A stretch of DNA of 34,467 nucleotides, from assembly GCF_001045435.1 (NCBI RefSeq), contig NZ_LFNG01000021.1:1-34467 (forward strand). The letters run 5' to 3'. Position 1 is the stretch's first letter; every line of letters begins with the position of its first letter. Shown here one piece after another: positions 1-6,938 of the stretch. The DNA is from Chryseobacterium koreense CCUG 49689. Its GTDB lineage: Bacteria; Bacteroidota; Bacteroidia; Flavobacteriales; Weeksellaceae. The notes under the pieces were generated by a model. It worked only from the letters and a program-made list of their open reading frames with translations, was not told where the DNA came from and ran no database searches. The position numbers and the translations under genes were made by a program.

Positions 1-73
<73 letters not shown>

Positions 74-143
74 ATGTTTGTCTGACTCGCTCAAAAAAAA
101 TTGACGCTCTAGTTTTTCCTTACTTTTTTGGTTGTTATTTGTG

Positions 144-155
144 ATGTCAATGAAC
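144..155 (-). promoter_or_regulatory. boxA-like antitermination element in the rRNA leader
   Basis: The leader strand reads GTTCATTGACAT, close to the boxA consensus (GTTCTTTGA-type) that recruits the Nus antitermination complex on rRNA transcripts. It lies about 70 nt upstream of mature 16S and downstream of both promoters, as expected. Identification is by motif and position only. Confidence 0.6.
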
Positions 156-214
156 TTTGTTCTCTCCGCTAAAAAGGACCGGGGAAAGACGCCCCTTGTT
201 CCGATTTGCGGTTG

Positions 215-246
215 CAAAAGTAGAAACTTTTTTCCATCCGGCCAAA
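215..246 (-). promoter_or_regulatory. rRNA operon promoter, proximal (P2)
   Basis: On the minus strand a -33 element TTTG (246-243) is followed after 20 bp by TACTTTTG (222-215), a perfect Bacteroidota -7 box TAnnTTTG. A T/A-rich tract lies just upstream (247-265), resembling an UP element. Transcription should start near 208, about 135 nt before mature 16S. Confidence 0.8.
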
Positions 247-382
247 CTTTTTTTTAAAAATTTTTGAAATATCGTCTAACTGTCTTTGTTTCAGCTTGAA
301 AAATTTCTTAAACCATTAAATCCGTCTGCCCTCGTATGTCATATCTCTTCTGCGCTCCCCATGTTCTCTCGATTAGGGACTG

Positions 383-412
383 CAAAGATATAAACTTTTT
401 GGAAAACACAAA
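383..412 (-). promoter_or_regulatory. rRNA operon promoter, distal (P1)
   Basis: A second Bacteroidota promoter on the minus strand: TTTG (412-409), an 18-bp spacer and TATCTTTG (390-383). It sits about 165 bp upstream of the proximal promoter, giving the tandem arrangement usual for rRNA operons. The spacer is slightly shorter than the 19-21 bp optimum. Confidence 0.65.
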
Positions 413-690
413 ATAAAAGATAGAAAAAATTTGTGTAAAAGCGGCAATTACGAACTAACTAGCTGATTTTTAAATCCAAAAAAATCAATTCCAATAAATA
501 AGAAAGCTGGTTGTAAACTGGACTTCACACACCGTCATTCCAAATTCATCAATAATCGCCCATTCCTTGTGCACATATTATTCAGAAAATCTTTAATCGC
601 AGCACTATCCTGAGCATGATCAAAAAAAAATCGATAACCTCAAGATATATTCCCGATAACGATCTCAATTATGGGTGCTATTTAAACAAA
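413..690. other. Intergenic stretch between the rRNA promoters and the TPR gene
   Basis: About 280 bp with no convincing reading frame, tRNA or repeat. It is AT-rich and probably holds only upstream promoter DNA of the rRNA operon, whose start faces away from the end of the TPR gene. Confidence 0.5.
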
Positions 691-698
691 ATAAAAAA

Positions 699-724
699 AT
701 CCCAGCCATTAAAAGGCCGGGATT
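699..724 (-). terminator. Rho-independent terminator of the TPR gene
   Basis: On the minus strand a 10-bp stem (arms 724-715 and 708-699, one G-U pair) with a 6-nt loop is followed by a run of seven T with an interrupting A further on. It lies 22 bp past the stop codon of the TPR protein gene and ends that transcription unit. Confidence 0.85.
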
Positions 725-745
725 GGAGAATTATTAAATAAACTT

Positions 746-2419
746 TTATTTATTTAGCTGCTTATTTAGGTTGATTGCATCCTGATAATTTGGATTCAGC
801 TGAAGCGATTTTGTAAGATAATCCTTTGCTTTCGGTAAATCATTGTCTTTTACCAGGAGGGCAACTGCAAAATAGGCGTAGGACAAGGTGAGCTTGTTTG
901 GCTCTAATTCCTCAGGTTTTACAGTAGCTATGTATTTATCATAACTCGAAATATATTTTTCGTAGGCGGCTACAGCAAGCTCACTTTGGCCGGCGTGCTG
1001 ATAAGCTAAACCTTGACTGTAATATGCCGGAGACCAATCCGGAAGCAGGCCACTCATTTTTTGCCATGATAAAATCGCTCCATTCCAGTTTTTCACATCC
1101 TCGTATGCTTTGGCCAACATATACAGTGAATTGGTATCTTGAGGATTTGCCAGAACTGCCTTTTTCAAGGATTCAATTTGTGGGCTTGTTGGACCTGCAT
1201 CAACGACTGCCTGGGTGATGCTTCCTCCTCCCTTAATTTTCATCAGTTCCTCATCCCACTTCATGGTTTCATCCTTCGCAGCTTTAGCAATCGCTATTTT
1301 TTGCTGCGATTCCGCTTGTAACGCGGCCTTCTTGGCAGGGTCTGTTTCTTTTTGGGCCAAACCTGCGGCAATTAATCCTTCAAGGCCTTGGTCAGCCGGC
1401 AAAACCCTGGAGGGGTCTGCTTTTGATACGAATAAGTCCAGGTTGGATTTCGCACCGGCATAATCACCATCTGCGAAAAGCAGGTAAGCTCTCAATTTGT
1501 ATTTAATTAAATCGTCAACTTTATCGAACACCTTATCCAAGTATAGTTTTGAATTCTGATAATCCTCGTTGGTGAAGAACAATTTTGAAATTTCCAACTG
1601 AGTATCTGGATCTTCATCCGCATATTTTGCGTAATTGATCAAATCTTGGGTTGCCAACGCGTTTTGTTGATATTTGATATCATATCCGGCTTTTGCTTTA
1701 TAAGCAGGAGCAAAAGTGGGGTCGGTCGCGATTGCACGATCTATGCTTTCTTTTGCTTTTTGCCACTGCTGCGCCTGCATCCACAATGTGCCAATTCTGG
1801 TATATACTGATGCTTTGTTCTTCGCTGTTGGAAGTGCTTTTTCATAAGCAGTCATCGCTGCACCCGCTACTTGTGGACTATTGGTGACTTTCAATCTGTA
1901 AGCATCGCCCAAAACGTAATAATAGTTTGCCGGTGTACCATTTTTTGCGGATTTCTCTACTGCTTTGTTCAAAAGATCAATTGCAAGGTCCGCATTTGCA
2001 GATCCACCAAAAAGCGTTAATGCTTCTGCCGCTCGGAACAGTACTTCTGCATCTTTCTCTCTGGAATCCTTTACAATATTCTGGATTTCGGTTATGGCGG
2101 ACTTGTCACCTTTCCCTAGCCTCACGGAAGCTAATCCAATTCGGTTCAAGTAGCTTTTTTTATCTATGGCCAAACCTTTGTTGAATTCTTCAGTTGCTTT
2201 GTCAAAGTTTGGCTCAAACTGAGTTAAGTACGAGTTGCCTAAATAAAAATAATTTTCAGCAGTTGCAGATTTCGCCACCATATCAGTGAAAACCTGTCTT
2301 GCTGCTGCATACTTGTGACTATCCGCATTCGCAATCCCCTCCTGCAAAGTTTGAGCAAAGACAAAGCCTGATAAGAAGCTTGCCGCAACTCCGAGAGTAA
2401 TTTTTTTAGTTAGATTCAT
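746..2419 (-). CDS. Periplasmic tetratricopeptide repeat protein
   Basis: The preferred start (2419) gives 557 aa beginning MNLTKKITLGVAASF with a clear signal peptide ending at FVFAQ; an in-frame ATG four codons upstream is possible. The rest is helical with many TPR-like units, for example AENYFYLGNSYL near the N-terminus and SPAYYSQGLAYQHAGQSELA and LTLSYAYFAVALLV near the C-terminus. TPR proteins are scaffolds, so no reaction is implied. It lies downstream of the PstS-like lipoprotein and the exbB-exbD-exbD-tonB genes, so it may be a periplasmic partner of that module (inference from context). It has its own -7 box at 2502-2509 and terminator at 699-724, so it can be transcribed alone. 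Confidence 0.85.
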   Translation of the reverse strand: MNLTKKITLGVAASFLSGFVFAQTLQEGIANADSHKYAAARQVFTDMVAKSATAENYFYLGNSYLTQFEPNFDKATEEFNKGLAIDKKSYLNRIGLASVRLGKGDKSAITEIQNIVKDSREKDAEVLFRAAEALTLFGGSANADLAIDLLNKAVEKSAKNGTPANYYYVLGDAYRLKVTNSPQVAGAAMTAYEKALPTAKNKASVYTRIGTLWMQAQQWQKAKESIDRAIATDPTFAPAYKAKAGYDIKYQQNALATQDLINYAKYADEDPDTQLEISKLFFTNEDYQNSKLYLDKVFDKVDDLIKYKLRAYLLFADGDYAGAKSNLDLFVSKADPSRVLPADQGLEGLIAAGLAQKETDPAKKAALQAESQQKIAIAKAAKDETMKWDEELMKIKGGGSITQAVVDAGPTSPQIESLKKAVLANPQDTNSLYMLAKAYEDVKNWNGAILSWQKMSGLLPDWSPAYYSQGLAYQHAGQSELAVAAYEKYISSYDKYIATVKPEELEPNKLTLSYAYFAVALLVKDNDLPKAKDYLTKSLQLNPNYQDAINLNKQLNK

Positions 2420-2501
2420 TATATCTTTCATTTTAATTTGTTGAAATTTTTAAAACACGCTTTACTATAACCCAATTTTTGTACCAAAAAATTAAGAATC
2501 G

Positions 2502-2509
2502 CAAATTTA
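2502..2509 (-). promoter_or_regulatory. -7 box of the TPR gene
   Basis: TAAATTTG followed by C on the minus strand matches TAnnTTTG exactly. The -33 region is only T-rich. Predicted start near 2495 gives a ~75-nt leader to the ATG at 2419. Confidence 0.6.
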
Positions 2510-2530
2510 AAGAAAAGTTTTAAGAAAATA

Positions 2531-3397
2531 TTAGCGCATCTGAACTTCACGCTGGTAGAGATTGTATTTCTGCAGACCTTCTTTCTGCACAATCATTTGT
2601 CCAAGCTGAGTACAGGAATATCTGATAAATCCGTTTGCCAGGTTAAAGTTTGCTTCACTGGTCAAGAAATAAAGTACCCGTGAAAATGGATATTTCATCT
2701 CGCGCAGATTTTCAATATTGGGTTCATAAAGTTGTCCTTTGTCCTCAACCGGCAGTATTCTGATCATAGAGCGAAGCGACGTGGCATCTTTTCCATAAGG
2801 ACGGGAAATCGTGTTTAAGCTGATCACCCCAATTTTATCTGGATGCCTGGATAACTGCTTCGCAACGTTTTCATTTCCGCTGATGATATTGAACTTTAGG
2901 TCACTTGGTGATTTCCCCAGTTTCTGGGCAATAAAATTCAGGTTACTACTATTGGTTCCATCAAAAATAAAAGGCTTTTCATCTGATTCTAGACCCTGGT
3001 TGATTTGGTCCATTGAGAGTTTCTCGATTTTGGAACTTTTCGGAACGATAAATACCACCGCGTCCACCGCAAATCTTGCCGGCAAAAGTTCCAGATCAAT
3101 TTTATTTTTGAAGGCTTCTTTTTCTTTTTCGGAAAGATCGCGCGACATGACGATGATTTTCGCCTTACCATTTAGCAAATCCAAAAATGCCAAATCTTCT
3201 TTTTGGGTAACAACTTTTAATTTGGTTTCTGGATAACTTATCATATATCCCTCTGCCAAAGCCTCTGTGACACTTTTAAAAGATTCATCTGTGACAATGG
3301 TCAACTCACCTTCGTTATAGGAAGGTGTTTTGATTTCAGATTTCTGGCAACCGGCAAAAAAAAGGAACAGAGCGGTTAATAACAGACTAGCTTTCAT
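2531..3397 (-). CDS. PstS-like substrate-binding lipoprotein
   Basis: 288 aa. The N-terminus MKASLLLTALFLFFAGCQKS is a lipoprotein signal with lipobox FAGC (Cys17). The remainder resembles the periplasmic phosphate-binding protein (PstS/PBP-like II) fold: GELTIVTDESFKSVTEALAE near the start, a VIVMSRDLSEKE-type segment, FIFDGTNSSNLNF and a C-terminal region with VLYFLTSEANFNLANGFIRY. No pstC, pstA or pstB lies nearby, so a role in classical phosphate import is not supported; in Bacteroidota such genes often accompany TonB/ExbBD genes, as here. Its start overlaps the end of the 64-aa membrane protein gene by 11 bp, implying translational coupling. Confidence 0.8.
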   Translation of the reverse strand: MKASLLLTALFLFFAGCQKSEIKTPSYNEGELTIVTDESFKSVTEALAEGYMISYPETKLKVVTQKEDLAFLDLLNGKAKIIVMSRDLSEKEKEAFKNKIDLELLPARFAVDAVVFIVPKSSKIEKLSMDQINQGLESDEKPFIFDGTNSSNLNFIAQKLGKSPSDLKFNIISGNENVAKQLSRHPDKIGVISLNTISRPYGKDATSLRSMIRILPVEDKGQLYEPNIENLREMKYPFSRVLYFLTSEANFNLANGFIRYSCTQLGQMIVQKEGLQKYNLYQREVQMR

Positions 3398-3581
3398 CGC
3401 CTCTACTTTTTATTCGGTAAATAGCCCTGATTATTCGAAAGGATCCATAAAGCAATAATAAACCGCCTAAACCGTAAGCAATGGGTGCTTCAAGCTGTCC
3501 GAAAAACCAGCTTTTGACTATCACGAAAACGCCTAAAACGATATAAAGGATTCCCGCAAGTAATGATAACCAATTAAACAT
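3387..3581 (-). CDS. Small two-helix membrane protein, unknown function
   Basis: 64 aa with two hydrophobic segments (about residues 4-22 and 33-52) and a basic C-terminal tail (RIKSRGDES). No catalytic motif is visible. It overlaps the lipoprotein gene downstream by 11 bp and follows the tonB terminator, so it opens a second unit of the Ton cluster. A -7 box ends only about 8 bp before its ATG, implying a very short 5' leader. Not recognised beyond 'hypothetical membrane protein'. Confidence 0.75.
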   Translation of the reverse strand: MFNWLSLLAGILYIVLGVFVIVKSWFFGQLEAPIAYGLGGLLLLYGSFRIIRAIYRIKSRGDES

Positions 3582-3589
3582 TATGAAAA

Positions 3590-3597
3590 CAAATATA
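3590..3597 (-). promoter_or_regulatory. -7 box for the small membrane protein / PstS-like lipoprotein unit
   Basis: TATATTTG on the minus strand is a perfect TAnnTTTG box. It lies just past the tonB terminator and 8 bp before the ATG at 3581, so the transcript would have almost no leader. The -33 position falls in the T tract of the terminator. Confidence 0.55.
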
Positions 3598-3612
3598 TTA
3601 AAAAATGTAAAA

Positions 3613-3636
3613 AAAGAGAAGCAGATGCTTCTCTTT
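3613..3636 (-). terminator. Rho-independent terminator after tonB
   Basis: A perfect stem AAGAGAAGC / GCTTCTCTT (3614-3622 with 3627-3635, extendable by one A-T pair) has a 4-nt loop. On the minus strand it is followed by TTTTT and more T. It lies 24 bp past the tonB stop and separates exbB-exbD-exbD-tonB from the lipoprotein/TPR genes. Confidence 0.88.
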
Positions 3637-3659
3637 ATGCAATTTACTACTATTAAAAA

Positions 3660-4505
3660 TTATTCAATACGCATAGTAAGCGGTAATCTGTAATATGAAC
3701 GAACATTTTGCCCGTTGATTTTAGCAGGTGTCCATTTTGTTTTAATGGACTTCACCGTTCTTACCGCTTCAGCATTCATCGCTGAGTTAGATCCTGTAGC
3801 TTTCACATCACTGATACTACCATCTCTTTCTACTACGAACACTACTGAAGATTTAATTTCTCCTCCACCACTGTCTGCAAGACCCTCAGTATCAAAACCG
3901 CTCATGATTTTACCTCTGAAAGCATTGAGTCCTCCTGGGAATTCTGCTTGCTGTTCTACATCGGTATAAATCTGCGTTTCGGAAACCGGAGGTTTCACTT
4001 CTACTGTTTGTGTCGCATTACCTGTAGATGGAGGTGGTGGCGGCGGTGTGTAGCTTGGTGTCTTCACTCCTTCCTGATTCACCAAACCTGTAGTGGTTTC
4101 CAACTGTTTCGAAATTGGCGGTGGTGGTGTTTCCACTTTTGGCGCTTTCACCGGTTCCGGAACCACGTTTTGGATAATCTCCTGTTTTGGTTCTTCTTTC
4201 GGTGGTGGCGGTGGTGGTGGCGGTTCATCTTTTGGCTGCTCAATGATCTGTTCTTTATCTGGAAGGATATCGATCAAATTAGCATTTACCTCTGTAGTTT
4301 CCTTTGCATTCATCTGCTTGATCTTCATAATCACAAATGGTGTGATTGCAGCAATACAAAATACCACAGTTCCGAGAATAAATGCTTTCGTGAGCATTTT
4401 CCTATAGTTAGATCTGAGATCATAGGCACCATACTCCTTATTTCTATGCTCAAATACAATTTCATCCAGTGTTGGAGTACTATTGTAATTATTATCTTCT
4501 GCCAT
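3660..4505 (-). CDS. tonB: Energy transducer TonB
   Basis: 281 aa. TonB links the proton motive force, through ExbB/ExbD, to outer-membrane TonB-dependent receptors. The N-terminal cytoplasmic segment carries FEHRNKEYGAYDLR, typical of Bacteroidota TonB. One transmembrane helix follows (about 40-61), then a Pro-rich periplasmic stalk with eight consecutive prolines (95-102) and two shorter proline runs. The C-terminal TonB domain (about 180-281) begins with the EFPGG motif and ends in WTPAKINGQNVRSYYRLP-type sequence. It is the last gene of the exbB-exbD-exbD-tonB unit, 34 bp after the second exbD, and is followed by a strong terminator. All expected parts are intact. Confidence 0.95.
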   Translation of the reverse strand: MAEDNNYNSTPTLDEIVFEHRNKEYGAYDLRSNYRKMLTKAFILGTVVFCIAAITPFVIMKIKQMNAKETTEVNANLIDILPDKEQIIEQPKDEPPPPPPPPKEEPKQEIIQNVVPEPVKAPKVETPPPPISKQLETTTGLVNQEGVKTPSYTPPPPPPSTGNATQTVEVKPPVSETQIYTDVEQQAEFPGGLNAFRGKIMSGFDTEGLADSGGGEIKSSVVFVVERDGSISDVKATGSNSAMNAEAVRTVKSIKTKWTPAKINGQNVRSYYRLPLTMRIE

Positions 4506-4539
4506 TTTTCTTACTTTAAAAAATTAAGAGTAAATATTC

Positions 4540-5109
4540 TTATTTAGTTGGCGGGCTTACTGCAGCAGTCTCTCCCACTTTCTGTTTGTAAATGGCCTCT
4601 TCCCATGGCTTGATATCGGTAATCCCGTAAATCTCGTTCTTGGTTATTGCCATTTCATCTAGAATATCTACAAAGTTTTTATATACGGCATCATCCGTTG
4701 GTTTAATAATGACAGTAAATTTGTCTTTATCTTTCGCATTGGCTTTTGCCTGCTCGATTACTTTTGTAATCCCTTCTCTGTCAAAAGTTGTTTCCTTAAG
4801 GTTTTCAGCAGTAAGTCCTGCTCTATCCAACTGGTGATAGAAAATTCTGTTATCTTTTCCTATAATAATAGAAATGGAATTCGTTAAGTCTATTTCTGTT
4901 GGTTCAGGTTTAGGAGCATCCGGTTTTGGTTTAGCCGGAAGTCCCAGATCCATTACATTCGGTTTATTGAAGGTAGTTACCAACATGAAGAAGGTGATCA
5001 AAAGGAACGCCAAATCCACCATTGGGGTCAAATCCACGTGTGGCACCTGCTTTTTCGAGCGTACCTTACCGCCTTTCCCGCTGTTGTCTTTTACTTGTAC
5101 TTCTGCCAT
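4540..5109 (-). CDS. exbD: Biopolymer transporter ExbD (second copy of the operon)
   Basis: 189 aa. ExbD forms the proton channel with ExbB that energises TonB. The sequence has a short cytoplasmic N-terminus, one membrane helix containing HVDLTPMVDLAFLLITFFM with the essential Asp of the family at about residue 32, and a periplasmic domain ending with DEMAITKNEIYGITDIKPWE. Only 3 bp separate it from the preceding exbD. It is the closest relative in the window of the orphan ExbD at 18345-18872: GKDNRIFY and FTVIIKPTDD are identical in both. Confidence 0.93.
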   Translation of the reverse strand: MAEVQVKDNSGKGGKVRSKKQVPHVDLTPMVDLAFLLITFFMLVTTFNKPNVMDLGLPAKPKPDAPKPEPTEIDLTNSISIIIGKDNRIFYHQLDRAGLTAENLKETTFDREGITKVIEQAKANAKDKDKFTVIIKPTDDAVYKNFVDILDEMAITKNEIYGITDIKPWEEAIYKQKVGETAAVSPPTK

Positions 5110-5112
5110 TTC

Positions 5113-5721
5113 TTAATTATTTGGGGATACTTCCTGACTTGTTATTAACCAGAATTTCAGGAAATCAATATCTCTTAAACCTTCAAAAAGTGATTTCACT
5201 TTCGGATATTTAGTCTCTACATCTCCTTTTATTGCCAGCTTGTAATCAGGATTTACCGCTAGACTCTGCTGCACCCAGTCAATAAGCTGTCTGTTAGTGC
5301 TGTCCATTGGGATGCCTGTTTTGCTCTTATATGCCTTTCTATCTTCATCGCTTAAATCAAGGAAACCTTTCATTTGGTTCATTGGGACACCAATCGACTG
5401 TACGTTTGCGAATGCAACCTTTTCTTTGTCGGTAAATGTCATGCCATATTTCTGACCCATTTTATCCAGCAATGCCATCCTTTCACTTGCATTTTCCACT
5501 GGTGTAAAATAGAATCTTCCGTCGGTGGTGCTGAGAATGGTCATCAAACTCGCATCAGGAAGCAGTTTTTCAGAAATTGAAGATGGCGTTTTGATTGTCT
5601 CGACGTCAGGTTTTGCAAACTGAGCCGTGAGGATAAAGAACGTAAGGAGTAGGAAGGAAACGTCCGTCATAGCGGTCATATCCACCCTAATATTATGTCT
5701 TTTTGGTTTGACTCTCGCCAT
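5113..5721 (-). CDS. exbD: Biopolymer transporter ExbD (first copy of the operon)
   Basis: 202 aa. The N-terminus RHNIRVDMTAMTDVSFLLLTFFI is the ExbD membrane helix with the conserved Asp at about residue 20. The periplasmic part is longer than in the next ExbD and contains an Asp/Lys-rich insert with MKGFLDLSDEDRKAYKSKTG, then the usual KLAIKGDVETKYPKVKSLFE. Paired, non-identical exbD genes are common in Bacteroidota, which suggests a heteromeric ExbD in the channel. It sits 93 bp after exbB and 3 bp before the second exbD. Confidence 0.93.
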   Translation of the reverse strand: MARVKPKRHNIRVDMTAMTDVSFLLLTFFILTAQFAKPDVETIKTPSSISEKLLPDASLMTILSTTDGRFYFTPVENASERMALLDKMGQKYGMTFTDKEKVAFANVQSIGVPMNQMKGFLDLSDEDRKAYKSKTGIPMDSTNRQLIDWVQQSLAVNPDYKLAIKGDVETKYPKVKSLFEGLRDIDFLKFWLITSQEVSPNN

Positions 5722-5814
5722 TATTTATCTGTTAATTAATTGAACTTCTAATTTTTTTTATTGGAGGTTTTTTTATTAGAAAAGTTAAACCTTCCGAATA
5801 CTTGCAAAAACTCC

Positions 5815-6681
5815 TTAGTGGAACTCTGCAAATGATTGCTGAATTGACATTGCGATCTCGTCGATCTTAAACGTCAGTCCGTCAATTTTAGAAGTAAAGA
5901 AGTTATAGATAATAATCGCAACCGCAGAAGTACCAATACCCAAAGCAGTATTTACAAGTGCTTCAGAGATACCGATTGAAAGCGCTGCAGAGTCTGGGGT
6001 ACCACCACCTGAACCCAAAGCGTGGAACGCCTTGATCATCCCGATTACCGTACCAAGAAGTGCAACAAGGGTTGCAACTGTACCAAGAGTTGAAAGAATC
6101 ATCATGTTTTTCTCCAACATTGGCATTTCAAGCGTTGTAGCTTCCTCAATTGACTTGTTAAGTGAAACCATTTTCTGCTCCTTGTTCAAAGAGGTATCGT
6201 GTGCCAATGCCTTATAAGTGGTTAACCCTTCTTTTACCACATTACCTACTGAACCCTGCTGAGCATCACACTCTTCCAAAGCCTCATCGATTCTGTTTTG
6301 GTTAAGAAGCGTTCTAACTTTTGACACGAAGTTATCAAGATTTCCAGCGCCAGAAGCTTTTCTAAGAACGAAGAAACGCTCAATTGCGAAAACGATTACA
6401 ATAATCATGAAAGAAATCAGGATCGGTACGATCGGCCCTCCCATGTAGATAATTCCTAGGAATCCATCCGGATGAAGCTCTTTGGCTTCCACATCAGAGA
6501 ATGATACTGATGATAAACCGCTCAGTCTCGGATCTGCCTTAAAATTACCTGGACTTCCCAAAACAAATAAATAAATAGCAATCCCGATAAGGATAAGAAT
6601 CGGAATTATAAGAACAGGATTTAACCCACCCATCTTTTTAGCAACTACTTGCTCCTCGTTGTTTGAAACATTCATTTCCAT
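5815..6681 (-). CDS. exbB: MotA/TolQ/ExbB family proton channel
   Basis: 288 aa, or 286 if the second Met (6675) is used. Four hydrophobic stretches are visible: about 22-43, 80-102 (IVPILISFMIIVIVFAIERF) and the paired C-terminal helices around ATLVALLGTVIGMIKAFHAL and LVNTALGIGTSAVAIIIYNF. These last two form the conserved MotA/TolQ/ExbB core. The protein should be the inner-membrane pentameric part of the Ton motor and the first gene of the operon. A 257-bp upstream region holds several interlocking inverted repeats, described separately. Confidence 0.94.
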   Translation of the reverse strand: MEMNVSNNEEQVVAKKMGGLNPVLIIPILILIGIAIYLFVLGSPGNFKADPRLSGLSSVSFSDVEAKELHPDGFLGIIYMGGPIVPILISFMIIVIVFAIERFFVLRKASGAGNLDNFVSKVRTLLNQNRIDEALEECDAQQGSVGNVVKEGLTTYKALAHDTSLNKEQKMVSLNKSIEEATTLEMPMLEKNMMILSTLGTVATLVALLGTVIGMIKAFHALGSGGGTPDSAALSIGISEALVNTALGIGTSAVAIIIYNFFTSKIDGLTFKIDEIAMSIQQSFAEFH

Positions 6682-6938
6682 ACTAAAACTAAATTATAAT
6701 TGTTATTTTTTAAAATTTTCAAGGTGTAAAATAAAGTCAAAATATTCAATAATGCAAGTATTTACACCTTAACAAAATCATTTTTTTTGTCGTTAAGAAA
6801 CCTTAACATTGCATTATTATTAATAAATAAATTCAAATTTGATAATAATAGCCGATTTTAAAAATAGTCTTAAAAATTCAAAAGAAATACCCCCTTTTTT
6901 TTACGACAGATTTACATTTGTTTTTAAAATATTTTTTT
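6682..6938 (-). promoter_or_regulatory. Upstream/leader region of the exb-ton operon with interlocking inverted repeats
   Basis: No gene fits here. Three perfect inverted repeats are visible: AAGGTGTAAA (6721-6730) with TTTACACCTT (6761-6770); AATAATGCAA (6748-6757) with TTGCATTATT (6809-6818); and GTTAAG (6792-6797), which can pair with CTTAAC at 6802-6807 or, alternatively, with CTTAAC at 6768-6773. The left arm of the second pair lies inside the loop of the first. The promoter itself is not obvious: no exact TAnnTTTG was found on the minus strand here. Confidence 0.5.

Noticed and set aside
3948..4547. 199-residue plus-strand frame, very rich in Trp, Phe and Arg
   Set aside because: It is the antisense of tonB; the odd composition comes from reading the Pro-rich and Glu/Lys-rich codons backwards.
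5765..5798. Hairpin between exbB and the first exbD as a terminator
   Set aside because: The stem has a bulge and on the transcribed strand is followed by A-rich, not T-rich, sequence; the operon is expected to continue through it.
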